The position numbers and the translations under genes are program-made. From Rhodococcus sp. (in: high G+C Gram-positive bacteria) (lineage in GTDB: Bacteria; Actinomycetota; Actinomycetes; Mycobacteriales; Mycobacteriaceae), in contig NZ_JAHFVG010000047.1 of the NCBI RefSeq assembly GCF_023264675.1, positions 1-43,754 on the forward strand: a DNA stretch of 43,754 bases, given 5' to 3'. The notes under the pieces are model-generated. The model saw only the letters and a list, made by a program, of their open reading frames with translations. It did not search any database and had not been told where the DNA came from. Below are positions 15,557-25,106 of this stretch, one piece after another (the stretch's first letter is position 1; every line of letters begins with the position of its first letter).

Positions 15557-16696
15557 GTGCGCGACCTCGTTGAAATCGGCATGGGCAGAGAAGCCCGTCG
15601 TACCTACCAGCTCGACGACATCGATATCGTGCCGTCGCGCCGAACGCGGTCGTCGAAGGAGGTCTCGACGGCATGGCAGCTCGACGCCTACCGGTTCGAC
15701 ATTCCGGTGCTCGCCCACCCGACGGACGCCCTCGTCTCGCCCGAGTTCGCGATCGAACTCGGCAAGCAGGGCGGTCTCGGTGTCATCAACGGTGAAGGAC
15801 TGTGGGCCCGGCACACCGATGTCCAGGCGAAGATCGACGAGCTCGTCGCCATCGCCGAGAACGATTTCGACGCCGATGCACCGGTTGCGTTCCTGCAGAA
15901 GCTTCATGCAGCTCCGCTGCAGCCCGATCTGCTGGCCGCCGCGGTCGCGCAGGTTCGCGCTGCCGGTGTGACGGTCGCCGTTCGGGTCAGTCCACAGAGC
16001 GCGAAGAGCCTCACGCCTGCTCTCGTTGCCGCCGGAATCGATCTGTTGGTCATCCAGGGCACGATCATTTCCGCCGAGCACGTCGCGCACGGTGACGAGG
16101 AGCCGCTGAACCTCAAGACGTTCATTGCCGACCTCGACGTGCCCGTCATCGCAGGCGGAGTGAGCGACCATCGCACCGCGCTGCACCTGATGCGCACCGG
16201 TGCGGCAGGTGTCATCGTCGGTTACGGCTCCGTCGAGGGCGGCACCACGACGGGTGAGGTTCTCGGTATCGGTGTTCCGATGGCCACCGCCATCGCTGAC
16301 GCGGCTGCCGCTCGTCGCGACTACCTCGACGAAACCGGTGGGCGGTACGTCCACGTCATTGCCGACGGCGACATCGTCACGTCCGGTGGTCTCGCCAAGG
16401 CGATTGCGTGCGGTGCCGATGCAGCGGTGTTGGGTGCTCCGCTTGCCGCGGCAGCCGAGGCGCCCGGTGGCGGTTGGTACTGGCCTTCTGCTGCAGCGCA
16501 CCCCTCGATGCCTCGTGGAGCTCTTCTTCCGGTCGCCGCGGGCGAGCGGCCGAGCCTGGACCAGGTCCTGCACGGGCCGTCGAGCGAGCCGTACGGTTCG
16601 ATCAATCTCGTTGGAGGACTTCGTCGTTCGATGGCCAAGTCCGGCTACTCCGATCTCAAGGAGTTCCAGAAGGTCGGTCTGAACGTCAGGGCTTGA
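15557..16696 (+). CDS. guaB3: GuaB3, IMP dehydrogenase-related protein without CBS domains
   Basis: This 379-residue TIM-barrel protein is of the GuaB3 type, found beside guaB2 in actinobacteria. It lacks the CBS pair. The active-site loop that reads GPGSICTT in GuaB2 reads GYGSVEGGTTT (222-232) here, so the nucleophilic Cys is missing. Standard IMPDH chemistry is therefore not expected, and the role is unknown. GTG at 15557 has a GGGAAAGG ribosome site. A good terminator follows the gene. Confidence 0.92.
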   Translation: MRDLVEIGMGREARRTYQLDDIDIVPSRRTRSSKEVSTAWQLDAYRFDIPVLAHPTDALVSPEFAIELGKQGGLGVINGEGLWARHTDVQAKIDELVAIAENDFDADAPVAFLQKLHAAPLQPDLLAAAVAQVRAAGVTVAVRVSPQSAKSLTPALVAAGIDLLVIQGTIISAEHVAHGDEEPLNLKTFIADLDVPVIAGGVSDHRTALHLMRTGAAGVIVGYGSVEGGTTTGEVLGIGVPMATAIADAAAARRDYLDETGGRYVHVIADGDIVTSGGLAKAIACGADAAVLGAPLAAAAEAPGGGWYWPSAAAHPSMPRGALLPVAAGERPSLDQVLHGPSSEPYGSINLVGGLRRSMAKSGYSDLKEFQKVGLNVRA

Positions 16697-16723
16697 TCCC
16701 GGCCGGCGGCACATTCGTTCGCC

Positions 16724-16765
16724 GACAAGGCGCGTATCCCGAGACCTCGGGGTACGCGCCTTGTC
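16724..16765 (+). terminator. Terminator after guaB3
   Basis: The 13 bp arms GACAAGGCGCGTA / TACGCGCCTTGTC have inner CCC/GGG pairing and a short loop. They lie 28 bp past the stop codon and should end the guaB2-guaB3 transcript. The remaining bases to choD (16766-16962) hold its promoter and several TGTCA repeats. Confidence 0.82.
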
Positions 16766-16962
16766 TGCTGTGGTGGCTTAGGTAATCCTCGGTTGGTGAT
16801 ACCCGTAGTTACAGCTACAGTGTCTTGTGTCAACTGTCACAGCCCTGTTGTCAGTTCACGTTCGCTGTCACGTACGATGTGGTCTCGGTCACACCTGGTG
16901 GTAGTAGCGTGGGTCCGGCTGGCACGGCTGGTTGCATCACGTATTACGCGGAGGTCACACCG

Positions 16963-18705
16963 ATGGGGTCACAGGCACCTACAACCGACTACGACGTCTT
17001 GATCGTCGGATCAGGATTCGGCGGCAGCGTCACGGCGCTGCGGCTGGTCGAAAAGGGATACAAGGTCGGAATCCTCGAAGCGGGTCGCCGGTTCGAGGAC
17101 AAGGACTTCGCCAAGAACAGCTGGGACCTGAAGAAGTTCCTGTGGGCGCCCAAGCTCGGCTGCTTCGGAATCCAGCGCGTGCACCTGCTGCGTGACTGCC
17201 TCATTCTCGCCGGCGCTGGTGTCGGCGGCGGATCACTGAACTACGCCAACACGCTGTACCAGCCCCCCGAGCCGTTCTTCAAGGACAAGCAGTGGGCGCA
17301 CATCACCGACTGGAACAGTGAGCTCTCGCCGTTCTACGACCAGGCGACCCGCATGCTCGGTGTTGTTCGCAACCCGCACATGACCCCCGCCGACGAAGTC
17401 ATGAAGTCCGTCGCCGAGGACATGGGTGTCGCCGATACGTTCATCCAGACCCCCGTCGGCGTCTTCTTCGGCGACGAGGCAGGCAAGACCGTCCCCGATC
17501 CGTACTTCGGCGGAGCGGGTCCCGATCGCACCGGGTGCATCGAGTGCGGCGAGTGTATGACCGGGTGCAGGCATGGCGCGAAGAACACTCTGCTCAAGAA
17601 CTACCTCGGTCTCGCGGAGCGCGCGGGCGCCGAGATCATCCCGATGACGACGGTGAGCGGCCTGCAGGCCAAGCCCGACGGCACCTGGTCGATTGCGACG
17701 GAACGCACCGGCGCATGGCTGCGCAAGAGCTCGAAGACGTACACCGCGGCCAATGTCGTTTTGGCCGCCGGTACCTGGGGGACTCAGAACCTTCTGCACA
17801 AGATGCGCGACGAAGGCGCACTGCCGCGGATCTCGGACAAGCTCGGCGAACTCACCCGTACCAACTCGGAGTCGATCGTCGGGGCCGCGAAGCTGAAGGT
17901 CGATCCCGAGATGGACCTGACGCGCGGCGTGGCGATCACGTCGTCGTTCCACCCGAGCCCCAACACCCATATCGAACCCTGCCGCTACGGCAAGGGATCC
18001 AACGCGATGGGCATGTTGCAGACGCTGATGACCGACGGCGGCGGGCGCGTTCCTCGGTGGATCAAGTTCCTGCTCGCCCTGATCGCACATCCCGTCGACT
18101 TCGTCCGGGTGGTCAACGTCAAGCACTGGAGCGAGCGCACCATCATCGCCCTCGTCATGCAGAATCTCGACAATTCGATCACCACGTTCACCAAGCGCGG
18201 ACTGCTCGGCCGAAAGGTGTCGAGCAAGCAGGGCCACGGCGAGCCGAACCCCACCTGGATTCCCGAGGGCAACGACGCGACCAGGCGGATCGCGAAGAAG
18301 ATCGGCGGCGTCGCGGGCGGTACGTGGGGCGAGCTCTTCAACATTCCGTTGACGGCACACTTCCTCGGTGGCTGCGCCATCGCGTCGGACCCGGAGCACG
18401 GCGTCATCGACCCGTACCACCGCGTCTACGGCTACCCGACCATGTTCGTCGTCGACGGTTCCTCCGTCTCGGCCAACCTCGGCGTCAATCCGTCGCTGAC
18501 CATCAGTGCCCAGGCCGAGCGTTCGGCATCGCTGTGGCCGAACAAGGGTGAGCAGGATCTGAGGCCCCGTCAGGGTCTGGCATACGAGCGCCTCGAACCG
18601 ATCGCGCCGAACAATCCTGTCGTCCCGGTATCGGCTCCGGCGGCACTGCGTCTGCCGATCGTGGAAATTCGGAGCTCCAAGCCCGCCACCACGGGTGCTG
18701 CGTAA
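16963..18705 (+). CDS. choD: ChoD, GMC-like FAD oxidoreductase
   Basis: This 580-residue flavoprotein is named cholesterol oxidase in mycobacteria. It has an N-terminal FAD-binding GSGFGGS motif (16-22), the AGAGVGGGSLNYAN block, and a C-terminal GMC-type HFLGGCAIASDPEHGV ... VNPSLTISAQAE end. A CX2CX2CX3C cluster (Cys192, 195, 198, 202; CIECGECMTGC) looks like a 4Fe-4S ligand set and is not part of secreted cholesterol oxidases. There is no signal peptide. True activity on cholesterol is uncertain, and the name follows the gene order with guaB3 and guaA. ATG at 16963 has a GGAGG site 9 bases upstream; the open frame reaches back to 16825 without conserved sequence. Confidence 0.88.
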   Translation: MGSQAPTTDYDVLIVGSGFGGSVTALRLVEKGYKVGILEAGRRFEDKDFAKNSWDLKKFLWAPKLGCFGIQRVHLLRDCLILAGAGVGGGSLNYANTLYQPPEPFFKDKQWAHITDWNSELSPFYDQATRMLGVVRNPHMTPADEVMKSVAEDMGVADTFIQTPVGVFFGDEAGKTVPDPYFGGAGPDRTGCIECGECMTGCRHGAKNTLLKNYLGLAERAGAEIIPMTTVSGLQAKPDGTWSIATERTGAWLRKSSKTYTAANVVLAAGTWGTQNLLHKMRDEGALPRISDKLGELTRTNSESIVGAAKLKVDPEMDLTRGVAITSSFHPSPNTHIEPCRYGKGSNAMGMLQTLMTDGGGRVPRWIKFLLALIAHPVDFVRVVNVKHWSERTIIALVMQNLDNSITTFTKRGLLGRKVSSKQGHGEPNPTWIPEGNDATRRIAKKIGGVAGGTWGELFNIPLTAHFLGGCAIASDPEHGVIDPYHRVYGYPTMFVVDGSSVSANLGVNPSLTISAQAERSASLWPNKGEQDLRPRQGLAYERLEPIAPNNPVVPVSAPAALRLPIVEIRSSKPATTGAA

Positions 18706-18738
18706 ATCGCAGGCAGTCAACCCCATTAGACTGACTGC

Positions 18739-20332
<1,594 letters not shown>

Positions 20333-20341
20333 GGCGTAGCC

Positions 20342-20587
20342 TCACTTGCCTTTGCGTCCGGGCACGATCAACAGGGCCAGGCCGACCACGATAGCGACGA
20401 CCACGAACACCCAGCGGAACTGAACGTTTCCGAGTGATTCGATGGCCGATGGTCCGACCAGCGCGCTCACGCTGACGATGGCCGCTGCGATGCCGACGAG
20501 AAACAGTATTGCCGACGGCCGGGTGCGAGCCCGGTTCTCCTCGGCGGTGTCGTCGTCGCTGTCTCCGTATTGCCAGGTCTGTGTCAT
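20342..20587 (-). CDS. Small two-helix membrane protein
   Basis: This 81-residue protein has a polar acidic N-terminus and two membrane helices at about 26-45 and 58-76, ending in a basic PGRKGK. No known family was recognised. ATG at 20587 has an AGGAG ribosome site 6 bases upstream. It starts 44 bp after the stop of the PspC-domain gene and reads in the same direction, so it is probably part of the same envelope-stress operon. The longer open frame that contains it is a shadow of the neighbouring gene in another frame. Confidence 0.75.
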   Translation of the reverse strand: MTQTWQYGDSDDDTAEENRARTRPSAILFLVGIAAAIVSVSALVGPSAIESLGNVQFRWVFVVVAIVVGLALLIVPGRKGK

Positions 20588-20631
20588 GGGAAGTCTCCTG
20601 ATGTCGGTGAAATGGTGAGTCGGGGCGTGTC

Positions 20632-22047
20632 TCAGCCTCGGACGATCTCCAGATTGCCTGCCCGAGCAGATCCATCGATCGTCAGAACCGACGTCTTCTC
20701 GGGTGCATTGCCTTGCTGCACAGTGTCTTCGGGTCCGCAATCCGTTTCCGCGGCGACCGATGTGCAGTCGGCGCGTACGTTCATGGACTCGGGAATCGTG
20801 ATGGTCGCGTTTCCGGCGGTGACGTCGACGACGATGGTCTTGTCCGACGTGAGGTCGAGACCGCGGAGGTCGAGTTGAAGATCGCCTGCCTGCACCGTGT
20901 ACGACGGTCGTAGGTCGGCCATGGTTGTCGGTGCGTACTTTTGTTCCCCGGCGAACTGGCTGTCGAAGGAGACCGGTCCGAGGATCGACGCGAACACCAC
21001 GAACGCCAGCAACGGCCCGGTGACCACGAGTAACCCGTATCCCTTGCGCATGAATGCGCCGAGAATCAGCCCGACTGCGATCACCGCGAGTGCGAGGGCA
21101 CCGATACGCGCAGGCGACAGCCAATCGGCTCCCGTGGATGCGGCGATTCCGGCGCTCACAGCGGCGGTGACGAGTGCGAGACCGACGAAGCTCGATGTCC
21201 ACCGCGAACGCTTCTTCTTCTCGGTCACCTCGGGCAGGTGGACCGCTGCAGGCTCGGGAAGGTCCCAGGCGAACGGCGCGACGCCGAGTGGATCCCAGGA
21301 CGGCGGCGTCGGGTCTGCTGCCGACACGGATTCCGTTGCACCCTTGGACAAGTTCACCTCGGATGCCGAGCTCGGTGCTGCGGAACTGTCGGGAGCAGGG
21401 GAGGGCACGTAGCTGGTGGGAAGAGTCGTATAGGGCGAGTAGGCAGGCGGGATGTACGACGAGACCCGGGCTTCGTAGTTCGGTGGTCGGTAGTGCGCGC
21501 CGGACCAGTGGTTCGAGGCGTGCGGGTTCGAGGTGTGCAGGTTCGGGTTGTACGGCGAGTCGAAAGAAATCGGGAACCCCTGCTGGGCGTAGACCTGCGC
21601 GCCGCCGGGAAGGAACTCGGGCGGCTCGGGTTGCCGCTGATGCAGTAGCCACAGGCCGGCCAGCAGCGCAAACATGCTGATCACGCCCGATCCTCCGAGT
21701 CCGACGCCCACCGGCCCGATCGTCGACACCGCGATGATCAGCGCTACGACGAGCACCACCACCTTGGTGTTCGACTCGGAACTGTTGCCCTTGCCCATGA
21801 GCGACTCCGCGGGCGACGCCGAATCGCCCGCCCGGCTGAACAACAGCCACGCCGCAAGGTAGAGGACGATTCCGGCGCCGCCGAATATCGTGCCGACGAC
21901 AAGGGCTACTCGAATCAGGACGGGATCGACGCCGTAGCGGTATCCGATGCCTGCTGCGACCCCCGCGACGTGGCCCCGTTGAGGCAACCGATACGGACGG
22001 GTGCGCCACATCTGTTGAAGCTGTTCGGAGACGGTTGCGTTGCTCAT
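20632..22047 (-). CDS. esrI: PspC-domain membrane protein, EsrI-like inhibitor
   Basis: This is a 471-residue membrane protein. A PspC domain (about 16-75: RLPQRGHVAGVAAGIGYRYGV then a long hydrophobic helix) is followed by more helices, a Pro/Ser/Tyr-rich cytoplasmic linker, a second helix cluster and a C-terminal LiaF-like beta region (about 390-471). In C. glutamicum the inhibitor EsrI has a PspC domain and is transcribed divergently from the esrSR genes, close to guaA; this locus has the same form. The name rests on that architecture and needs an alignment. A perfect palindrome (22081-22098) lies 34 bp before the ATG. Confidence 0.8.
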   Translation of the reverse strand: MSNATVSEQLQQMWRTRPYRLPQRGHVAGVAAGIGYRYGVDPVLIRVALVVGTIFGGAGIVLYLAAWLLFSRAGDSASPAESLMGKGNSSESNTKVVVLVVALIIAVSTIGPVGVGLGGSGVISMFALLAGLWLLHQRQPEPPEFLPGGAQVYAQQGFPISFDSPYNPNLHTSNPHASNHWSGAHYRPPNYEARVSSYIPPAYSPYTTLPTSYVPSPAPDSSAAPSSASEVNLSKGATESVSAADPTPPSWDPLGVAPFAWDLPEPAAVHLPEVTEKKKRSRWTSSFVGLALVTAAVSAGIAASTGADWLSPARIGALALAVIAVGLILGAFMRKGYGLLVVTGPLLAFVVFASILGPVSFDSQFAGEQKYAPTTMADLRPSYTVQAGDLQLDLRGLDLTSDKTIVVDVTAGNATITIPESMNVRADCTSVAAETDCGPEDTVQQGNAPEKTSVLTIDGSARAGNLEIVRG

Positions 22048-22080
22048 GGAACCATCGTGGGCTCTCGCGGCCGCCGAAAC

Positions 22081-22098
22081 ATCAGGGATCGCCCTGAT
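22081..22098. promoter_or_regulatory. Palindrome copy 1 (candidate EsrR operator), esrI promoter
   Basis: ATCAGGG-ATCG-CCCTGAT is a perfect 7-4-7 inverted repeat. The same arms and spacing occur at 22863-22880 before the sensor kinase gene. Its near edge is 34 bp from the esrI start codon. The symmetric form fits a dimeric LuxR-type response regulator. Confidence 0.7.
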
Positions 22099-22180
22099 CT
22101 TCCCCCCGAATCAGGAATGATCTCGTGACCGGCGACGCTTGGTAGAGAGGAATCAATCTTCTGGATGTGAGGAGCCTGTA

Positions 22181-22849
22181 GTGAAGATCGGGATCATCGG
22201 AGCAGGAGCAATCGGCGGAACCTTGACGCGAAAGCTTGCGGCGCTCGGGCACGAGGTGCGTGTGTCGAATTCGCGCGCGCCCGAGACACTGTCCGAGCTC
22301 GCCGCCGAAACGGGCGCCACGGCGGTGTGGAACACCGAGGCTGCCCAGGACGCCGATCTCGTGATCGTCAGCATTCCGCAGAAGAACACCCCGGATCTGC
22401 CGTCGAACATCGTGGAATCGGCCAAGCCGGGAGCCCCCGTTATCGAGACGAACAACTACTACCCTCAGCAGCGCGACGGGGCGATAGCCGACATCGAGGA
22501 CGGCAAGCCCGAAAGCGTTTGGGTGGCTGAGCACCTCGGGTCACGGTCAGGCGACGTGGTGAAAGTGTTCAACGGGATCTACTGGAAGCACCTCCTGGAA
22601 AGGGGCGTGCCGAGCGGTGACGACGGACGTATCGCTCTGCCGGTCGCCGGCGCGGACGGAGCCGGGAAGTCTCTCGTCTTCGACGTGGTCGACGCATTGG
22701 GTTTCGACCCGGTCGATGCCGGGACGCTGGCGCAGTCGTGGCGACAGCAACCGGGGACACCCGTCTACGGCAAGGACTACGACGCCGACGGCGTGAAGAA
22801 AGCTCTGGCCGAGGCCTCTTCGGAGCGAGCCGCGGAATGGCGCGCCTGA
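22181..22849 (+). CDS. NAD(P)-binding reductase (F420-dependent NADP reductase-like)
   Basis: This 222-residue Rossmann protein has an N-terminal GIIGAGAIGG dinucleotide motif at residues 4-13 and the R/S-rich VSNSRAPETL segment after the second strand, which suggests NADP(H). The family (NADP oxidoreductase, coenzyme F420-dependent-like) includes F420:NADP reductases and proteins of unknown substrate. The segment PVIETNNYYPQQRDG is typical of the latter group. GTG at 22181 has a GAGGAG ribosome site. It lies between esrI and the kinase gene, possibly reading from the same divergent promoter region as esrI. Confidence 0.8.
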   Translation: MKIGIIGAGAIGGTLTRKLAALGHEVRVSNSRAPETLSELAAETGATAVWNTEAAQDADLVIVSIPQKNTPDLPSNIVESAKPGAPVIETNNYYPQQRDGAIADIEDGKPESVWVAEHLGSRSGDVVKVFNGIYWKHLLERGVPSGDDGRIALPVAGADGAGKSLVFDVVDALGFDPVDAGTLAQSWRQQPGTPVYGKDYDADGVKKALAEASSERAAEWRA

Positions 22850-22862
22850 CCTGAGCGAAGAA

Positions 22863-22880
22863 ATCAGGGGAGACCCTGAT
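22863..22880. promoter_or_regulatory. Palindrome copy 2 (candidate EsrR operator), esrS promoter
   Basis: ATCAGGG-GAGA-CCCTGAT shares both arms exactly with 22081-22098; only the 4-base centre differs. It lies 36 bp before GTG 22916. The equal distance to the esrI start in copy 1 is a reason to prefer that start for the kinase. Confidence 0.7.
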
Positions 22881-22915
22881 GCGGCGCGGTGCCGATTCGT
22901 GCCAGGATCGAACAC

Positions 22916-24223
22916 GTGCACCCTGTCGAACCACTGCCTGCGGTCCCGGGCGCCGAGCCGGCGAAGTTCTACCGGCGCGGCGGCGGGCGCATCGTGGGCG
23001 GAGTGGCCGGTGGTCTTGCCGATCACCTCGGCGTCGACGTGTTCAAGGTCAGGGTCGCTTTCGCGCTGCTGGCGATCATGGCAGGCGCTGGAATTTTCGC
23101 GTACGGGTTGCTGTGGGTGTTCACTCAGGCGGGCAACGACGTCGACCGTCCGAGCTCGGCCGAGCGTCAGCGTGCGTTCGGGCTCGCGGCGGTCGGCCTC
23201 GGGCTCGCGGCAGGCTTCGCGTGGTTGTTGAACGGCACGGCGGCGTCGGTACTGGTTCCTGTGGTCGTCGTGATCGTCGGCGCTGCGCTGGTGTGGCGCG
23301 AATTCGATTCCGAGGGGCCACGGTCGGTCCTCGGTATGCCGAAGAAGCCGACGGTGCTCAGCTGGGCGAGGGTCGTGGGAGGTGCGACTCTGATCGTCCT
23401 CGGGCTCGGTGTCGTGGTGTTGGCGCGAGTGGACATCGCGTCGGTCCGGTCGTCGTTGCTGGCGGTCATCGTCACGCTCGTCGGTGCCGCCTTGCTCACC
23501 GTGCCCCTGTGGCTACGGATGTGGCGGACGCTCAACGCCGAACGGTCGGCACGCATCCGCAACGACGAGCGCGAGGAGATCGCCTCGCACCTTCACGATT
23601 CGGTCTTGCAGACGCTCGCGCTCATCCAGAAGCAGTCGGATCAGCCCGGTGAAGTGATGCGGCTCGCCCGAGGGCAGGAACGCGAACTACGGAAGTGGTT
23701 GTTCGAGGGCGGGGAGCCGGATCACTCGTCGCTGGCGGAAGCACTCAAGACGATCGCGGGTGAAGTCGAGGACCAGCACGGTGTCACGGTTCGCCCGATC
23801 ACCGTCGGTGACGTGCAGCTCTCCGCCGAGGATTCGGACGCTGGGCTCTCGCGCGAGCACTTCACTGCGGTGCTCGGCGCCACCCGCGAGGCGTTGGTGA
23901 ACGCCGCGAAACACTCGGGGGAAACCAACATCGACCTGTTCGCCGAAACGGAGGCGGAACTTGTGTCGGTGTTCGTCCGTGACCGAGGATCCGGCTTCGA
24001 CGAAAACCTGGTCCCACTCGATCGACAGGGGCTCGCCAAGTCCATCCGGGCGAGAATCGAGCGCCGCGGCGGCGAAGTGTCGGTACGCTCCCAGGTGGGA
24101 AAGGGCACCGAAGTTCGAATTCTGATGCCGCGCAACGGCGGTGTCGGTCAACATCGAACCACTACCGCCGTCACCGAACCGACACCGACCGCACAACCGA
24201 TACCGCAGGAGCAGCCCAGGTGA
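22916..24223 (+). CDS. esrS: PspC-domain sensor histidine kinase, EsrS-like
   Basis: This 435-residue kinase starts with a PspC domain (about 18-72, YRRGGGRIVGGVAGGLADHL), followed by further membrane helices up to about 202. The HisKA_3 dimerisation region has ERSARIRNDEREEIASHLHDSV with His227 as likely phospho-acceptor. The HATPase domain has the REALVNAAKHS N-box, RDRGSGFD and a GKGTEVRI lid. A PspC domain fused to a kinase is the special feature of EsrS of C. glutamicum. GTG 22889 is an alternative start that adds nine residues; 22916 is preferred because of the palindrome spacing. The stop overlaps the regulator start (GTGA). Confidence 0.85.
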   Translation: MHPVEPLPAVPGAEPAKFYRRGGGRIVGGVAGGLADHLGVDVFKVRVAFALLAIMAGAGIFAYGLLWVFTQAGNDVDRPSSAERQRAFGLAAVGLGLAAGFAWLLNGTAASVLVPVVVVIVGAALVWREFDSEGPRSVLGMPKKPTVLSWARVVGGATLIVLGLGVVVLARVDIASVRSSLLAVIVTLVGAALLTVPLWLRMWRTLNAERSARIRNDEREEIASHLHDSVLQTLALIQKQSDQPGEVMRLARGQERELRKWLFEGGEPDHSSLAEALKTIAGEVEDQHGVTVRPITVGDVQLSAEDSDAGLSREHFTAVLGATREALVNAAKHSGETNIDLFAETEAELVSVFVRDRGSGFDENLVPLDRQGLAKSIRARIERRGGEVSVRSQVGKGTEVRILMPRNGGVGQHRTTTAVTEPTPTAQPIPQEQPR

Positions 24224-24867
24224 CCGACACCTTTCGTGTCTTTCTCGTCGACGATCATGCAGTATTTCGATCCGGTGTCCGTGCAGAATTGGGCCGTGAG
24301 TCCGATATCGAGGTCGTCGGCGAGGCGGGAGTCGTCGCCGACGCGGTAGCGGGAATCGAGGCGACCAAGCCGGACGTCGTTCTGCTCGACGTGCACATGC
24401 CCGACGGCGGCGGGGTTGCGGTTCTCGGCAAGATCTCCCGGGGGCCGGTATGTCTGGCTCTGTCGGTGTCCGATGCGGCCGAGGACGTCATCGCCGTCAT
24501 CCGGGCCGGAGCGCGCGGTTACGTCACCAAGACCATTTCCGGATCCGAACTCGCCGACGGTGTTCGACGAGTCGCCGGGGGAGACGCGGTGTTCTCCCCT
24601 CGTCTCGCCGGTTTCGTGCTCGACTCCTTCACCGGTGAATCCAGTGCTCCTGAACCGCCGTTGGACCCCGAACTCGATTCGCTTACCCCGCGTGAACTCG
24701 AGGTACTGCGTCTTCTCGCGCGCGGCTACACCTATCGCGAGATCGCCGAGGATCTGTTCATTTCCGTCAAGACGGTCGAGACTCACGCGTCGAACGTGCT
24801 GCGCAAAACACAGCAGTCGAACCGAAACGCTTTGACCAGATGGGCGCACAAGCGTCGGATCGATTGA
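24220..24867 (+). CDS. esrR: LuxR-type response regulator, EsrR-like
   Basis: This 215-residue NarL/LuxR-family regulator has a receiver domain with Asp11/Asp12 in the acidic pocket, phospho-acceptor Asp57 (VVLLDVHMPD) and the switch Lys in GYVTKTIS. A Pro/Glu-rich linker leads to a LuxR HTH (about 152-205, LTPRELEVLRLLARGYTYREIAEDL). It is translationally coupled to the kinase. By analogy with EsrSR it should activate envelope-stress genes and its own locus, probably through the palindromes at 22081 and 22863 (inference). Confidence 0.88.
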   Translation: MTDTFRVFLVDDHAVFRSGVRAELGRESDIEVVGEAGVVADAVAGIEATKPDVVLLDVHMPDGGGVAVLGKISRGPVCLALSVSDAAEDVIAVIRAGARGYVTKTISGSELADGVRRVAGGDAVFSPRLAGFVLDSFTGESSAPEPPLDPELDSLTPRELEVLRLLARGYTYREIAEDLFISVKTVETHASNVLRKTQQSNRNALTRWAHKRRID

Positions 24868-24957
24868 GTGCTGGGCTCTTTTTCATGGACTTTCGGAGAC
24901 TGTCCGCCTTGCCCGAAGCTTATTGACGTAAGTTGTCATGTCCGACAAGATGCTTCG

Positions 24958-25100
24958 GTGTTGTGGCTCTCCACCGGGGATCGACTGTTTCTCGGGGTGC
25001 TCGCCCCCGTCATCGGTGCGATCCTCGGGTATTTTCTGCCGCGAGTTGCTTCGTGGTCGCAGTGGTGGGTTCGAATTGCCCTTGCAGGCCTCGGCGTCGG
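24958..25100 (+). pseudogene. Remnant of a YqeB-like membrane protein gene
   Basis: In this otherwise empty 239 bp gap one frame reads LSTGDRLFLGVLAPVIGA then a membrane-like stretch ending RVASWSQ. It looks like the N-terminus of the YqeB family (a membrane helix after a LSxxDR start). The frame can begin at GTG 24958, but after about 48 codons it runs into the convergent kinase gene, so the rest of the gene (family length about 240 residues) is gone. The family match is from memory of the pattern and is tentative. Confidence 0.4.
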
Positions 25101-25106
25101 TAGTTC

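Noticed and set aside
16809..16875. TGTCA-repeat cluster before choD as an operator
   Set aside because: Four TGTCA copies are present, but spacing and orientation follow no regular pattern and no inverted repeat longer than 5-6 bp forms.
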